From Diplosphaera chodatii (lineage: Eukaryota; Chlorophyta; Trebouxiophyceae; Prasiolales; Stichococcaceae): a DNA stretch of 64,000 nucleotides. Positions 51,819-64,000 of the stretch are shown here, in pieces (the stretch's first letter is position 1; each line of letters starts with the position of its first letter). The stretch is from assembly GCA_032358165.1 (NCBI GenBank), contig JAALGY010000062.1:1426001-1490000 (forward strand), given 5' to 3'. The position numbers and the translations under genes are program-made. The notes beneath the pieces were generated by a model that saw only the letters and a program-made list of their open reading frames with translations, made no database searches and was not told where the DNA came from.

Positions 51819-52148
51819 CTTAACATCAGCTTTGTGAGTGATCAGTCTATGTATGTATCTCGGACGAGTTCAGTGCAACTGCGCCCAGTTTGTATCTGCC
51901 TCAGCTTTCAGTTTGATGCACCGCTATTCTGCGGACAATAGGCCACATGCATGCCATGGTCTGCGCTCAGTGGTGTCGTGTAAGGTTTATTCGAGATGAT
52001 CTGTGCCACAGGACTTCAGCAGATGTCAGAACCGTATGGGCTTGTGACTTGCCATGTGCATGAACGCTGGTTGCCGTCATGGCCTTGCCAGATTCGGGCT
52101 GCAAACCCCGCAGATGTACCCAAATGGGTAAATGTTATAGCTAGCAGC
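51819..52148. other. spacer between wall-protein and CPOX genes
   Basis: 330 bp between tandem plus-strand genes. Nothing recognised. Confidence 0.4.
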
Positions 52149-54429
<2,281 letters not shown>

Positions 54430-54957
54430 CGGGGGGACACGGCCAGCAGCGGCGCGTGCAGGCTGCTGTCCTGGTGTGCAACACAGCCCGGCCATGGCCA
54501 AGTCTCCGTGAGCGCTTTGGCCACAAGGTAGCGAGGAGCGGCAATGGTGTGGCACCCATGCTGCTGTTGCTGGAGACGCCTGTGCGATGATGAGTAGGGT
54601 ACTTACAATGTCGGAACTGCTTGCTAGTGTATCTTCTGACACATCTCTCAGTAGCCATCTGCAGTCGGGGTATGTTGCCGCAGCAAACATTCTGCCATCT
54701 CAGTTATTTCAGGTGTTGGAGCGTTATTGACATGTGTGCGCAGTGCCACAGCATAGAATGATCATGCCATTACTTCATATTCATTCCAACCAAATGCAAG
54801 AGTGGAATGCACACGCGACATACGTTTGAAATACCTCGATACATGCATGTTCTGTAGCGTTCAGAACACCATGTATGCTGGCAGGGGACACACAAAGCAG
54901 CCGTCACTTCAGCGTATGTCCGTTGTATCATGGACGTCATTACCTCGAATGACCACT
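54430..54957. other. convergent spacer between CPOX and bestrophin-like gene
   Basis: About 530 bp. One minus-strand TGTAA (complement at 54603-54607) could serve 3'-end formation of the bestrophin-like gene. Nothing else seen. Confidence 0.4.
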
Positions 54958-57900
54958 TCATACGGCTTCAGCAGTCTCGGTGCCAGCACCGTCGCTGGCG
55001 CCACCATCTGCGGCAAGCAGAGGCTGCCGCGCATCGTCTGCCGCTGCCCCCGGCCGCCGCTTGACCGGCAGCCGCCCCAGGCGCTGCACCTCCTCCAGCG
55101 GCACCACACGCTCCTCTGCCTCTGCCGGAATGCTGATGTCCGGCAGCGCCGGCTGTGAGTCAACAAGAGCAGTTGGGATCGCCAAGCTGGTATGACCTCA
55201 CAGCAACCATGATGTGCGCGCTGCAAGCATGCACTGCATAGTGTCTCTGGACGGCACACCTTGTCGTGCAGGATGCCGGCAGCATTCTGCAGCAGCCGCT
55301 CGTTGAACAGGTACTGCAGCCGCGCTGTTGGCAGGTCGTTGGGCGAGTACACGAAGGGGCTGCAGGATGTAGGAGTCCACCGCTTCGATGCACAGAATGC
55401 TCAACAGTGCTCAAGCGTCAAAGGACACGTGCTGTGTGTGCAATCAACTGGCACTTGACACGACATGCAGGTGCAGGCAGCAACTCACTCCTCAAGATCC
55501 CTTGCAACCTGCAGGCAAGCAGACTTTCGGTTCAATGCACAGCAGTATGCTTTCAAGTGTGCTCAAGCTTGCCTACCAGACTTGCACTTTGGACAGGCCT
55601 GCAACGGCAACCGTGGCGCCGGTCAACCTGCTGCGCACCTCGTTGGTGGACCAGTAGGTCAGCACCGCGACAAAGGTCAGCAGCCCAGCGGTCCACACAT
55701 CCCGCACGAAGGACACCAGCATGAAGGGCAGGCTGATCGCGTAGGACACCAGGAACAGCGTCAGCAGCTGCGCCCAGGGGAATGGGAACGGCGTGTCCGC
55801 CAGTATCCTGCCGGAGACAGGACAGTCATGAGACGACTGGCGACCAGCACAACAGAACTTGACACCTATGCTGAGCACATAGAGTTTACTTGTCACTGCA
55901 AGAGTGTGCCTCACAGGAGACACACACTCCGCATACAGGGGCCATGGTACGAGTCGTGGCGGCCCACCTGCACTGCTCGAAGCTGGCGTAGCCGTCGGCG
56001 AGCCGCGCCCACACGTTGGCCAGCACCGGCGCGTCGATGTTGAGGCCGCCCGCGTGGCGCCGCGCCGCCAGGCTGGCGTACATCCACCCCAGCACAACGT
56101 TCACGCGCTCCCCCGCGCCCGCCTGGTAGCTGCCTGCGCCAGGAAGGCCAACTTCAAGTCTATCCGACTGTCGGTGACTGTGAACCTTGCTGACATGTCG
56201 CTCTGCCATCAACACTGACACCCGATGGGCTTCCCTCAAGCCTGCCCAACCGTGCCTCTACGAGGACAAGCTCAGCTGGAGCTGCGGCTGGTGTGCAGGT
56301 GCAGGTCAGCAACAAGGCAGGCGCGCAGGGTGTCCCTCGTCCGCCTAGGGACCTCACAGCTGTCAGTAACTGTCAACGGCTGTCGGAGACTTCTGGAGCA
56401 GCAGTCCACCTGCCCATGCTGACTCACCTGAGCTCAGGTTGTTGCCAAAGAAGCCGCCAGTCTTCATGACGGGCGCCTTGCGCGGGTCGGAGCGCCGAGT
56501 GATGACATCCAGCTCGCTGCCTGTCACGCCGCCAATCACAGCGACCGGTGTCGCCCTGCAGACAAGCCACACTCGCCGTCTACACCATGCACAGCTTGTT
56601 CTGATTGGTGTTGACAACCAGGTGCTGCTGCGTGCGACTCCCATCTGTCAGCCTCCCCAAGGGCGCGGTCACAAGTCAGTGGTCAACATGGCGAGAAAGA
56701 AGTCAGAAAGTGGTCACAAGCAATTCACAACTAAGTCTTTGCCAGCAGGGACAGCAAGGGAACCAGCTTGGTGAAGCAGCATAACCCTCACTTGTTGAAG
56801 GCGTCACGGTGGCGTGTGCTGGCACGGATGAAGAACAGGTCGTACAGCAGGCTGCGCTGGAATGTCTGTTTGTCCAAGTACAGGGCGTCCTGCAGGCATC
56901 ATTTTGCGCAAGGTGCACTCGCCCACATGTCTGCAGGCAGCTGCTGCTGCATCATCATGGAGGCTGGCTTGGGCCAGCTAGTATGCACGATCCTTCTGCA
57001 TGGTGGGGCAGCGCACGCTGTGCAGAGGCAGCACGTCGATCAGATCATGCTGCCGAACAGGCCTTCAGGAGGAAAACCCCACATTCGGGGGCGGCGCGCC
57101 GGCGTAGTCGTGCGGCACCAGGTTGGCCAGCTCCCAGTCGCCGCGCAGGTGCTGCATCGCCAGGCCGTGCAGCAGGCTGGTCATGTGCACCTGCGGCGCC
57201 GACAGCTTGCATGAAGCCTGACGCGCACCAGTGCGCCCGCCGGCTGCCGGATTGATAGAGACAGCAGGGTCGCCTCAAGTCCCTGACGTGCGGCCCACCA
57301 GGCATCCACTCCAGGCAGTCAGGCGCAGGTGCGGCGCTCACCAGGCCCCGCTGGAAGCGGTCGGCGTCAGCGCGCCAGGCGTCCCCCGCATCACCCGGCG
57401 GTGTGTGCTCATCGAACGACAGCGCCTGCAGGGCCCATCTGCACACCGTCGGCTTCTGCCCTATGCTGCACATGCTGGAAGCAACAGCGAGATCGGGGCA
57501 GGACACCTGCCTGAGCACATGCGTCGGCCCATCGTGCTGTCATCGTCTGGCTGCCGTCGCGCCCAGCGATGTAGCGCTCGTGTGCCCACTGCGCCCTGTG
57601 ACCAGGGACACAATGGCGTTCACACCGCCAGCGTCATGAATGGGGTATGTGGATCGATCAGACGAGCGAAAGGCCTGCCGCACCTGAACACCACGATGAA
57701 CCCCACGATGGTGCCAAACATCTGGTAGGGAAATGGCGACAGCCATACCGCCCGCACCCAGTCGCCCTGTAGTGCATCAACATGTATAGGGCCGCTGCGC
57801 TTTCCCTACTTCTGAGCTGCAAACGTGTGTCGCCGATGCTACCCAGGTCACATGTCACCCACCTGATACAGCGACAGCCAGACCGCCAAGGCTGCGCTTG

Positions 57901-57991
57901 CAAGCGCTGCAGGGCAGGACCGCGGGATGGCGCTTCCATACGCCCGAAACAGCAGGCCCAGCGCCCAGCCGCGCTTCGTGTAGGTGATCAT
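54958..57991 (-). CDS. bestrophin-like anion channel (RFP-TM/UPF0187 family)
   Basis: Predicted membrane channel for chloride or bicarbonate. ATG at 57991 begins MITYTKRGWALGLLFRAYGS, the characteristic N-terminus of the algal/fungal/bacterial branch. TM1 is SAALAVWLSLYQ, then SPFPYQMFGTIVGFIVVFR and the next exons. A middle region has HMTSLLHGLAMQHLRGDWEL, LQALSFDEHTPPGD and YDLFFIRASTRHRDAFNK. The later membrane hairpin is FPFPWAQLLTLFLVSYAISL, then PFMLVSFVRDVWTAGLLTFV, followed by STNEV and the ion-binding-loop counterpart PFVYSPNDLPTARLQYLFNE. The C-terminal tail is acidic and Ala-rich (PDISIPAEAEERVVPLEEVQ) and ends at TGA 54958. Related Chlamydomonas proteins (BST1-3) are thylakoid bicarbonate channels; whether this one is plastidic is unknown and no obvious transit peptide is seen. 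Exon borders are approximate. Confidence 0.85.
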
Positions 57992-58576
57992 GGCTGAAGC
58001 GGGCTGTCAGAAGCGCCGTGATCAGGCACAAGGGCAGTCAAGGCAGCGTGAATGCGCTGTTAGCGCCTGCTGCATGCGCGCATGCAGAGGCAAACAAGGA
58101 GTGTATAATGTTGCAGCGTTGCGTCAGCAGGTCAAGTTCCTACACAATGCTGCCATTGCTGCTCCGGTCGCAGCAAGCATTGACTGGCGACAGTGCGCTG
58201 TTGTTTATTGCAATCATGATGGTTTGGATTCAAAACCATGCACCAAATAACAACCAGACAGAGCAGCACTCCGAAGACGAACGCAGCCTCTGCTGATCGT
58301 GGGCAGCGCTCACATATGATGTTATAGTGGCATTGCACCTGCTAAAGGACGTCAGCACGTGCGGTCGGGACTATAAACACATGTTGGGACGCTGTGGGTC
58401 TTCGTTGGGCACCTCAAGAGCTTCAACCATTATTGCGTTAGTAGGACTCCTTCGCAGGGTCCGCCATGAACCGTCTGTAGGGCACGAGGCGTGTCAGGCC
58501 GGCGTAGTGGGACAGCGCGCTACAGTTTGATGTAGGCCGCTAAATTCCGACTACCGACCACTATCAGCTCGCTGCA
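57992..58576. other. intergenic region between divergent bestrophin-like and selenoprotein T genes
   Basis: About 585 bp between divergent starts; presumably both promoters. No motif recognised. Confidence 0.4.
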
Positions 58577-59679
58577 ATGAACCTCGGGGGCATGCTCGTT
58601 GTTGCTGTCTTGGCCTTCGTGATCAGCGCTGATGTGGGTGGTCTGCTGCGGGGCGAAACCGCCAACGCCCAGGTAATCCTGATGTTGTTGCTGTGCCGCG
58701 CTCGCACAAATGCTCACTATACAGTACTCTCTTGGCCATTCTCTCTTTATGATTGACATGGTCTGTTGCGTTCTGGGCATAAGTATGCTGTGAGCGAACA
58801 TCGTTCTGAAGGACTCGAAGGGAAGTGTTACAGGGTCTGCTGGTGGCACAGGAACCCTCAGCAGCGCCAGCTGCCGCACTCGATAGCGCCAGCCTAGGTG
58901 GCTGCGTGCACATCAGCTTCTGCGGCAGCTGATCCTACCGGGGGGCGTTCGTGCAGGCGCAGCAGGCCATTGCACAGCGCTTCCCGGGCACGGAGGTTGT
59001 CCCCAGCAACTACCCGCCACCCCCGCACAAGGTGCTGCCGACCTTGCCTGGTCGCTGTGTTGAACCTGCACAGTCCCGCTTCCGTCCAGTCCGGTGGGTC
59101 ATGCTGACAGGGTTGTGTTGGTGTTGTTGCGCAGGTCGTGCTCGCTCGACTGCTGGGCTATCTGCAGTACTCGGCGATCGCGGCAGCCATCTTTGCTGAG
59201 CGGGTGCTGCCGGCGCTGGGCTGGCCAGTCACCCCGCAGCTGGCGCAGACTATAAAGGACAAGCGCTTCGGCGTGATCCTGGGCTCCTGGTGAGGGGTGG
59301 CCGGGCGTGGCCATGTTGACGATCTGGCCTGTGCCGGCTCGCTGTATCATTGCTTCCAAAGGAGCTGCAGCCAAAAGTAGCACATGTGGTGTCCGTAGGT
59401 TTGCAGGCAACATGATCGTGAACAGCCTGACGAGCACAGGGGCCTTCGAGGTGTTTTTCGACGGCCACCAGGTGAAGCCCTCCACCTGCCTGCACACATT
59501 TGATGCGGGTCATGCGTGCCCATGCCACAGTTGCAACAGACAGCATCGATCTGCCTCGAGCTCTTTGTCGACACAACGTTGCACGGGCGCAGGTGTACAG
59601 CAAACTGCAAACAGGGCAACTGCCAACAACCCAGGAGCTGTTTTCGAGCATTGAGCGCCTCATGCTTCCCGCCCACTAG
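58577..59679 (+). CDS. SELENOT: selenoprotein T (UGA-encoded selenocysteine at 58930-58932)
   Basis: ER-membrane thioredoxin-like oxidoreductase. Five exons: 58577-58672, 58834-59031, 59135-59289, 59399-59471 and 59593-59679. Total 609 nt, 202 aa including Sec, phases consistent if TGA at 58930 is read through. The N-terminus is a signal/anchor (MLVVAVLAFVISADVGGLL). The redox motif is HISFC-G-S-U-SYRGAF, a CxxU matching CVSU of animal SelT. Next come AIAQRFPGTEVVPSNYPPPP, a hydrophobic hairpin LLGYLQYSAIAAAIFAERVL, FGVILGSW/FAGNMIVNSLTSTG, AFEVFFDGHQVYSKLQTGQL and LPTTQELFSSIERLMLPAH before the true stop TAG at 59677. Sequence downstream of the TGA continues as conserved SelT across four more exon segments, so it is not a stop. 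A SECIS element follows in the 3'UTR. Automated annotation would probably truncate this gene. Confidence 0.95.
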
Positions 59680-59766
59680 GTCCAGGGTACTTGGCAGCGG
59701 CCATGCTGAGCATCGTGCAGCCTGTCCAATTCAGCAGGTGTGGGCATCCACCAGCTGTTGGTTTGT

Positions 59767-59844
59767 CAGCATCCTCGGATCATGACGGCTGCCCCTGAAA
59801 CGGCCACATGCCGTAGGGGCGGTCTGAAAACCACTGAGGTGCTG
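59767..59844 (+). promoter_or_regulatory. SECIS element (form 2) of selenoprotein T
   Basis: Stem-loop 88 nt after the stop codon. Helix 1: CAGCATCCTC (59767-59776) pairs with GAGGTGCTG (59836-59844) with one bulged T. The SECIS core has ATGA at 59782-59785 opposite TGAA at 59825-59828, forming the non-Watson-Crick quartet. Helix 2 is 10 bp (GGCTGCCCCT with AGGGGCGGTC, two G-U pairs). An internal loop contains the conserved unpaired A residues (59798-59799), 12 nt after ATGA. A terminal mini-stem ACGGC/GCCGT closes a CACAT loop, which makes it form 2. It recruits SBP2/EFsec to decode UGA as Sec. Confidence 0.92.
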
Positions 59845-60014
59845 TCAAAGGCCACTGCTGAGAGGTGGTCGACACTAGTTCATCAGATCCCTGGGTCACT
59901 GTCGTTGTCCTGGCACAGCCTGTTCTGTCTCTTTGTACATGCAAGCACATCAGCCTCAAACGACCTCGTATAGCCTTTCAAACTCCACAGAGCACAGCAC
60001 ACGCCACATGCATC

Positions 60015-63000
60015 TCAACCAGCAAGCGAGCGGGCCTGCGCCATAGGCAGCGCCCCAAACATGCGTTCTGCCTGGCTGCCCCTGTCCATCGCGCGCTGCT
60101 GGCGCTGATCGCGAGCCACCTGCAGATATGCCTCAGCAGGCGGCAGCTGGCCACTCGGCACCTCGTCGCGGATGATCTGCACCACGCGTACAGGCACTGG
60201 TGATGGATCCTCCTGGCAAGCTTGTTTTGTCACCACCTTTTAGCAAAATGTATCGAGGACCGCCTCTGTGCAGGGCGGTGTCATCGCATGGTCCATCTTG
60301 CCCTCATACTGCTGTGCAATGCGTTGCTCACCAGCCACACGGTATGCAGCCTTCAAAGCGGGTGCCTCATACCCTTCCACAGCCAGCTTATTGCAGCCAC
60401 CCAACCATTGGCATGGGACCGACTGCTGGCAACACACCTTCGATGCCCAGGATCGCTCAGTCCGGGATGCAATGTCACGCAGGTCCCGTCCCGACAGCCC
60501 AGCTGTTGCGGCCGCCAGCTGCTGCAGCTCCTCGTCACTCAGCTGCTGTGCATAGGTGCGCATGATCTCCACCCTGCCAGCCATCGAATCAGCATTTTCC
60601 AGCCAAAGAAGGGGCATCGCAGCAAAGCCAGTGACTCACAGCAGTGTGCTCATCTTTCAGGAGAGTACATACCTGCAGGCCTCGTCCGGTAGCGGGAAGG
60701 TTATGCTGGTGTCAAAGCGGCTCAGCAGGGCCAGGTCCTACAGCCAATATGACACAGAAGGGCTGGAATCTACCTCGGAGGATATGCTGCAGGTTGTGGC
60801 ATGGCGCGGACAATGCTTGCAACTTCACATCGCAGAGTATGACCAACCAATGTGCTGAGCGGGGTACCAGGTCAGCGCGCCGGTTGGTCGCGCCGATGAC
60901 AATAGACTTCTTGCCGGCATCAAAGCCGTCCATCTCACGCAGAAGCACCCCAAGCAGCTTGCGCGTGGCCTCATGCATGTCTCCGCTCCTGCAGAGGCCA
61001 GGAAGCTAGCTACTACGTTTCAACCTTGAGACCCGTTCGGATAACATGTGACAGTTGAGGCTGTCCAAGAAGCATATCACAGTCTGTGCATGGTGGACAG
61101 CCACCAGCATGAGTGGCGTACCAAGCAGACACAGGGTGGGCTCACCGAGCAGTGGCCAGGCTGTCGATCTCGTCAAAGAACAGGATGGCGCCGTCCAGCG
61201 TCTCGGCCGCCTTGAACACATCGGCCAACAGCTTCTCCGACTCGCCATACCTGCAGCACCAGCAAAGCAGTAAGCACGGGCACTTGCTTTGACTGCGGAA
61301 GGTGACTTGAACGGTGCATGTCAGCTGTTGCCGACACCAACACCGTCCATTGTGGCAAGGACATAGCGGGAATCCAGCAATAGTGGCTGCACACACATCG
61401 AACCGCAGTCGCTGAATTGGCTGCAGTAGGCCAGGACATGAAGGCGCGCACCACTTGGATGACACACCCTCCAGCGGCACATACACCAGCGGCACGGCAG
61501 CCTTCGTGGCAATTACCCTGCACAAACATGTCAGCACGGTCGACATTGACAACAGTACCCTGCAAACAGGATCCCAATCAGCACATACGGTCACAAAATG
61601 AATGCACCAGGAACAAGCTGTACTGACGAAGCAAGGCATGGCAGGGGTGCATCACAGCAGGGCAAGCTGACCGTGCGCTGGTGGTCTTGCCGCAGCCGGG
61701 CGGCCCCTCGAACAGCACCGCCCGCGGCCTGTTGCTGCCCCTGCCGGGGCTCTTGCGTGTCTTCGCCGCAACGGCTTCGTACACCTCCGGGTGCGTCAGT
61801 GGCGACAGCAGTCCATCCTCGATCACCTGCTTCTGTGTCTCGTACCCTGCATGCGGATCCCTGATCTGGTTGGCAACATGACCAAAGGCCCTGATCCCGC
61901 TGGGACAGTGTGCAACGACAGAGCAGCACTGCTGTCACCCAACACACACTGCTGGTGTACGCTGTCTCTGTGACACGAACCTGCCAGTGCGCCCCAGTCA
62001 GTGGCTTCCGACTGTGCGGGCGGGTGCACGATGCAGCCCATCTTGGTCAGCTTCTCCACAGCGCGGTTCGCCTCAGGCGAGCCATAGTCGTAGGCAGCAC
62101 TGCAGGACAGGATGCATAGGAGTTTGCCCTCCTGGCCTGTGCAACACGAACACTGCGATGCGCATTGGCATGGCAAGGCGGCTCGTTGGGGGAGCAGTAG
62201 AGGGATGCACACCCAGTGAGTGCAGCGTCTGGTGCCCGGTTGCCGTGCGGTTCGCGTTGCGGGTCCGCCCGCTGCAGGGGTGGCGGCCCCGGCGCCAGGC
62301 CATGCTCATCGCCATCGTCACCATCGCCGCCTGTGCAGCAACAGCACGGCCTCTTGATGGATGCAGCAACACATTGGTTTTACACATTGGGTTAACTCTC
62401 TTGAGGTACACCATGGTATTGGACACCACATAGCAGACTCACCAAAGTGCCATTCGAAGGTGCCACGAGGCAGGCCCCCCAGCGCGCCGCCCAGCTGCCC
62501 GAACAGCTCCTCCCCGCCTGCACAGCAGCGTCCTGCTAGCCGAGGCTGCAAATGAAGGTTGTCACGTTTCTGTAGAATTAGCTGCACCGCAATGATGGCG
62601 GGGGCATACCAGGAAACATGCGTGCCATGTCCTGCAGCGCGCCCTCCAAGAAATTCTCAAACGGCCTGGCCTGTTGTGTGCAAAGGTCCACAGTCATCAG
62701 TCAATCCTGCACACTGCCTTGTGCCTGTGAGTGAGCAACCACAGGGTCGCAGTGCCAACAGTCAGCCAACCTGCAGGCCTGCGTCAGCAGACGATATGGT
62801 GTTGGCGGCGCGCATGGCGTGGGCGACCGCCTTGATGTCATCTGGTCCCAGCGGCCCACGCTTCAGGAACTCGACAAGGGACTGGCCCCGCCCGGTTCTG
62901 GGCATGTGCACCTGCAGCACCGTCAAGTGACAGGGCATGCTGCTTAATAATGACCTGCTGCAGAACACGACACAGCGCGTTGCACAGCTGGTTGCCATTG

Positions 63001-63862
63001 GCCGCGAAGCACGCGTCAGCAGGCATCTGACCTGCACGGTCAGCGCCTGGGCAGCGTCCCTGCTGGACCGTGCATCTGGTTCAAGGCTGAACACACGTGC
63101 TGCGCCGCACTCGGCAACCTACAGGGCACATTCACACGTCAACTTACCCTGCCATCCGGTGGGGTTTGCGTGCCTAAATGCAGTACCATCTTATGCTGCC
63201 AAAACAGCTGCCCAAGCACCTCGAGCCGCACCTTCAGCTGCACGCTGCCTTCAGTGACGCTGGCAGGCTCAGCCCGCCCGCCAGACAGCGCTGCTATCAC
63301 ATCGACCAGCACCGCTGTGGGGTCCGCACCCGGCCGCACCGGGATGCGCACCGACAGCTGCCCATTCACAGTGCCAATGGCCGGAACTCGTGGCCTGAAC
63401 GATGTGACCTCAGAATAGTTCTGAACGCCAATCGCCCATTCCAGCAACCCATGCACAGGCATAGTAATACACAAACGGTACCACAACCCACCTGGCAAGG
63501 GTAAAGCCCGCGGGAAGGGACGCCTCATGCCGGTGCAGCTCGTCGTCCAGCTCTCGCCAGATGGGCGCCAGCGCAGAGCGTGCTGCTGCAATCCAGTGAG
63601 CCTCTGCGCCGTCCGCGCTGCTGCCTGCAGCCTGCGCTCCCAATGCCGGGGTTTGCAAGCTACCCCATGGTTGCCAGACCTGCAAATGGTCCATCGAGTG
63701 CAACATCAAACGATTTGTCTGCGAACAACCATTAGAGCTTGCCTGTGAGCTTCCTTCAGGCTCGCACAGCGCCCGTGAAGCTGTCGCTGCTGTGGTCCCC
63801 GCCAACAGCAGAGCGGCAGCCCACTGCAGGAAGCCTGGAGCCGCATCACCGTGGCATGCAGC
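60015..63862 (-). CDS. organelle-type AAA+ ATPase (start unresolved, near window edge)
   Basis: Single AAA module preceded by a long N-terminal region. From the 5' side: a hydrophobic/Ala-rich segment FLQWAAALLLAGTTAATASR, SALAPIWRELDDELHRHEAS, SFRPRVPAIGTVNGQLSVRI, AEPASVTEGSVQLKVRLEVL, FENFLEGALQDMARMFPG and YDYGSPEANRAVEKLTKMGC. The ATPase then has GYETQKQVIEDGLLSPLTHP, Walker A FEGPPGCGKTTSAR (about 61.7 kb), YGESEKLLADVFKAAETLDG, Walker B ILFFDEIDSLATAR (about 61.17 kb), LLGVLLREMDGFDAGKKS, sensor 1 VIGATNRR and AAATAGLSGRDLRDIASRTE (sensor 2 region). It ends VQIIRDEVPSGQLPPAEAYL then MDRGSQAERMFGALPMAQAR, TGA at 60015. No zinc-protease domain follows, so it is not FtsH. The true ATG may lie in the last 140 bp or beyond the window. 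Substrate unknown; the N-terminus suggests plastid or mitochondrion. Confidence 0.8.
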
Positions 63863-64000
63863 CTGTGTGGTGGCCACAGAAGAGGTGAGTGGGTGTGCAC
63901 CGGCATGCTATTCCCAAGCCGATTGAGCATCATTGTCATAGTCTCGTGCCTGGGCTGGCGCCTGTGCCACCTTGGCGGTTGCAGCAACATCTGTCGGTGA

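Noticed and set aside
58834..58932. TGA at 58930 as the stop codon of a short protein
   Set aside because: Conserved selenoprotein T sequence continues in frame through four exon segments and a SECIS element follows, so the TGA encodes selenocysteine.

Overview
This window is nuclear DNA from a eukaryotic green alga, most likely a core chlorophyte (Trebouxiophyceae or Chlorophyceae). Almost every gene is split by many short GT-AG introns of roughly 70-250 bp, and exons are GC-rich with strong third-position G/C. The gene content is plant/algal: type I vacuolar H+-pyrophosphatase, plant-type histidine phosphotransfer protein, plant-order FAD synthase, the chloroplast pfkB protein NARA5, plastid coproporphyrinogen oxidase and an algal bestrophin-like channel. 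Two other genes, a soluble-type adenylyl cyclase and a UGA-decoding selenoprotein T, are retained by algae but absent from land plants. I see no bacterial operons, CRISPR arrays, tRNA/rRNA genes or intact transposons.

Layout, left to right: 5' part of a V-type H+-PPase (minus, runs off the left edge); HPt phosphorelay protein (plus); CTU2/NCS2 tRNA thiolation protein (minus); ER co-chaperone DNAJC3/P58IPK (plus); acetyl-CoA synthetase (minus); VPS34 phosphatidylinositol 3-kinase (minus); a tiny COA3-like mitochondrial protein (plus); a small O6-alkylguanine-DNA alkyltransferase (plus); a roughly 13.6-kb soluble adenylyl cyclase gene (minus); intronless NARA5-like chloroplast kinase (plus); an unrecognised 111-aa putative organelle membrane protein (plus); FAD synthase/MoCF fusion (minus); DRG2 GTPase (plus); secreted papain-type protease (minus); secreted proline-rich wall protein (plus); coproporphyrinogen III oxidase (plus); bestrophin-like channel (minus); selenoprotein T with its SECIS element (plus); an AAA ATPase (minus, start unresolved near the right edge).

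These are independent housekeeping and signalling genes, not a pathway cluster. Many neighbours are head-to-head with 400-1100 bp between start codons, which suggests shared promoter regions, or tail-to-tail with 170-530 bp between stops. Exon junctions were worked out by hand from splice signals, phase continuity and family similarity. They are complete for HPt, DNAJC3, COA3-like, alkyltransferase, the 111-aa protein, DRG2, CPOX and SelT, and approximate for CTU2, ACS, VPS34, adenylyl cyclase, FAD synthase, protease, bestrophin and the AAA ATPase.

The strongest unusual observations are: (1) selenoprotein T with an in-frame TGA in a C-x-x-U motif and a form-2 SECIS hairpin 88 nt past the stop codon; (2) a soluble adenylyl cyclase whose first catalytic domain is interrupted by a very large Ser-rich coding insertion, with repeated Arg-Arg-x-Ser motifs there and in a long N-terminal extension; (3) a perfect 28-bp palindrome next to the protease start codon; (4) two introns that appear to use GC donors; (5) an intronless gene in an intron-dense neighbourhood.
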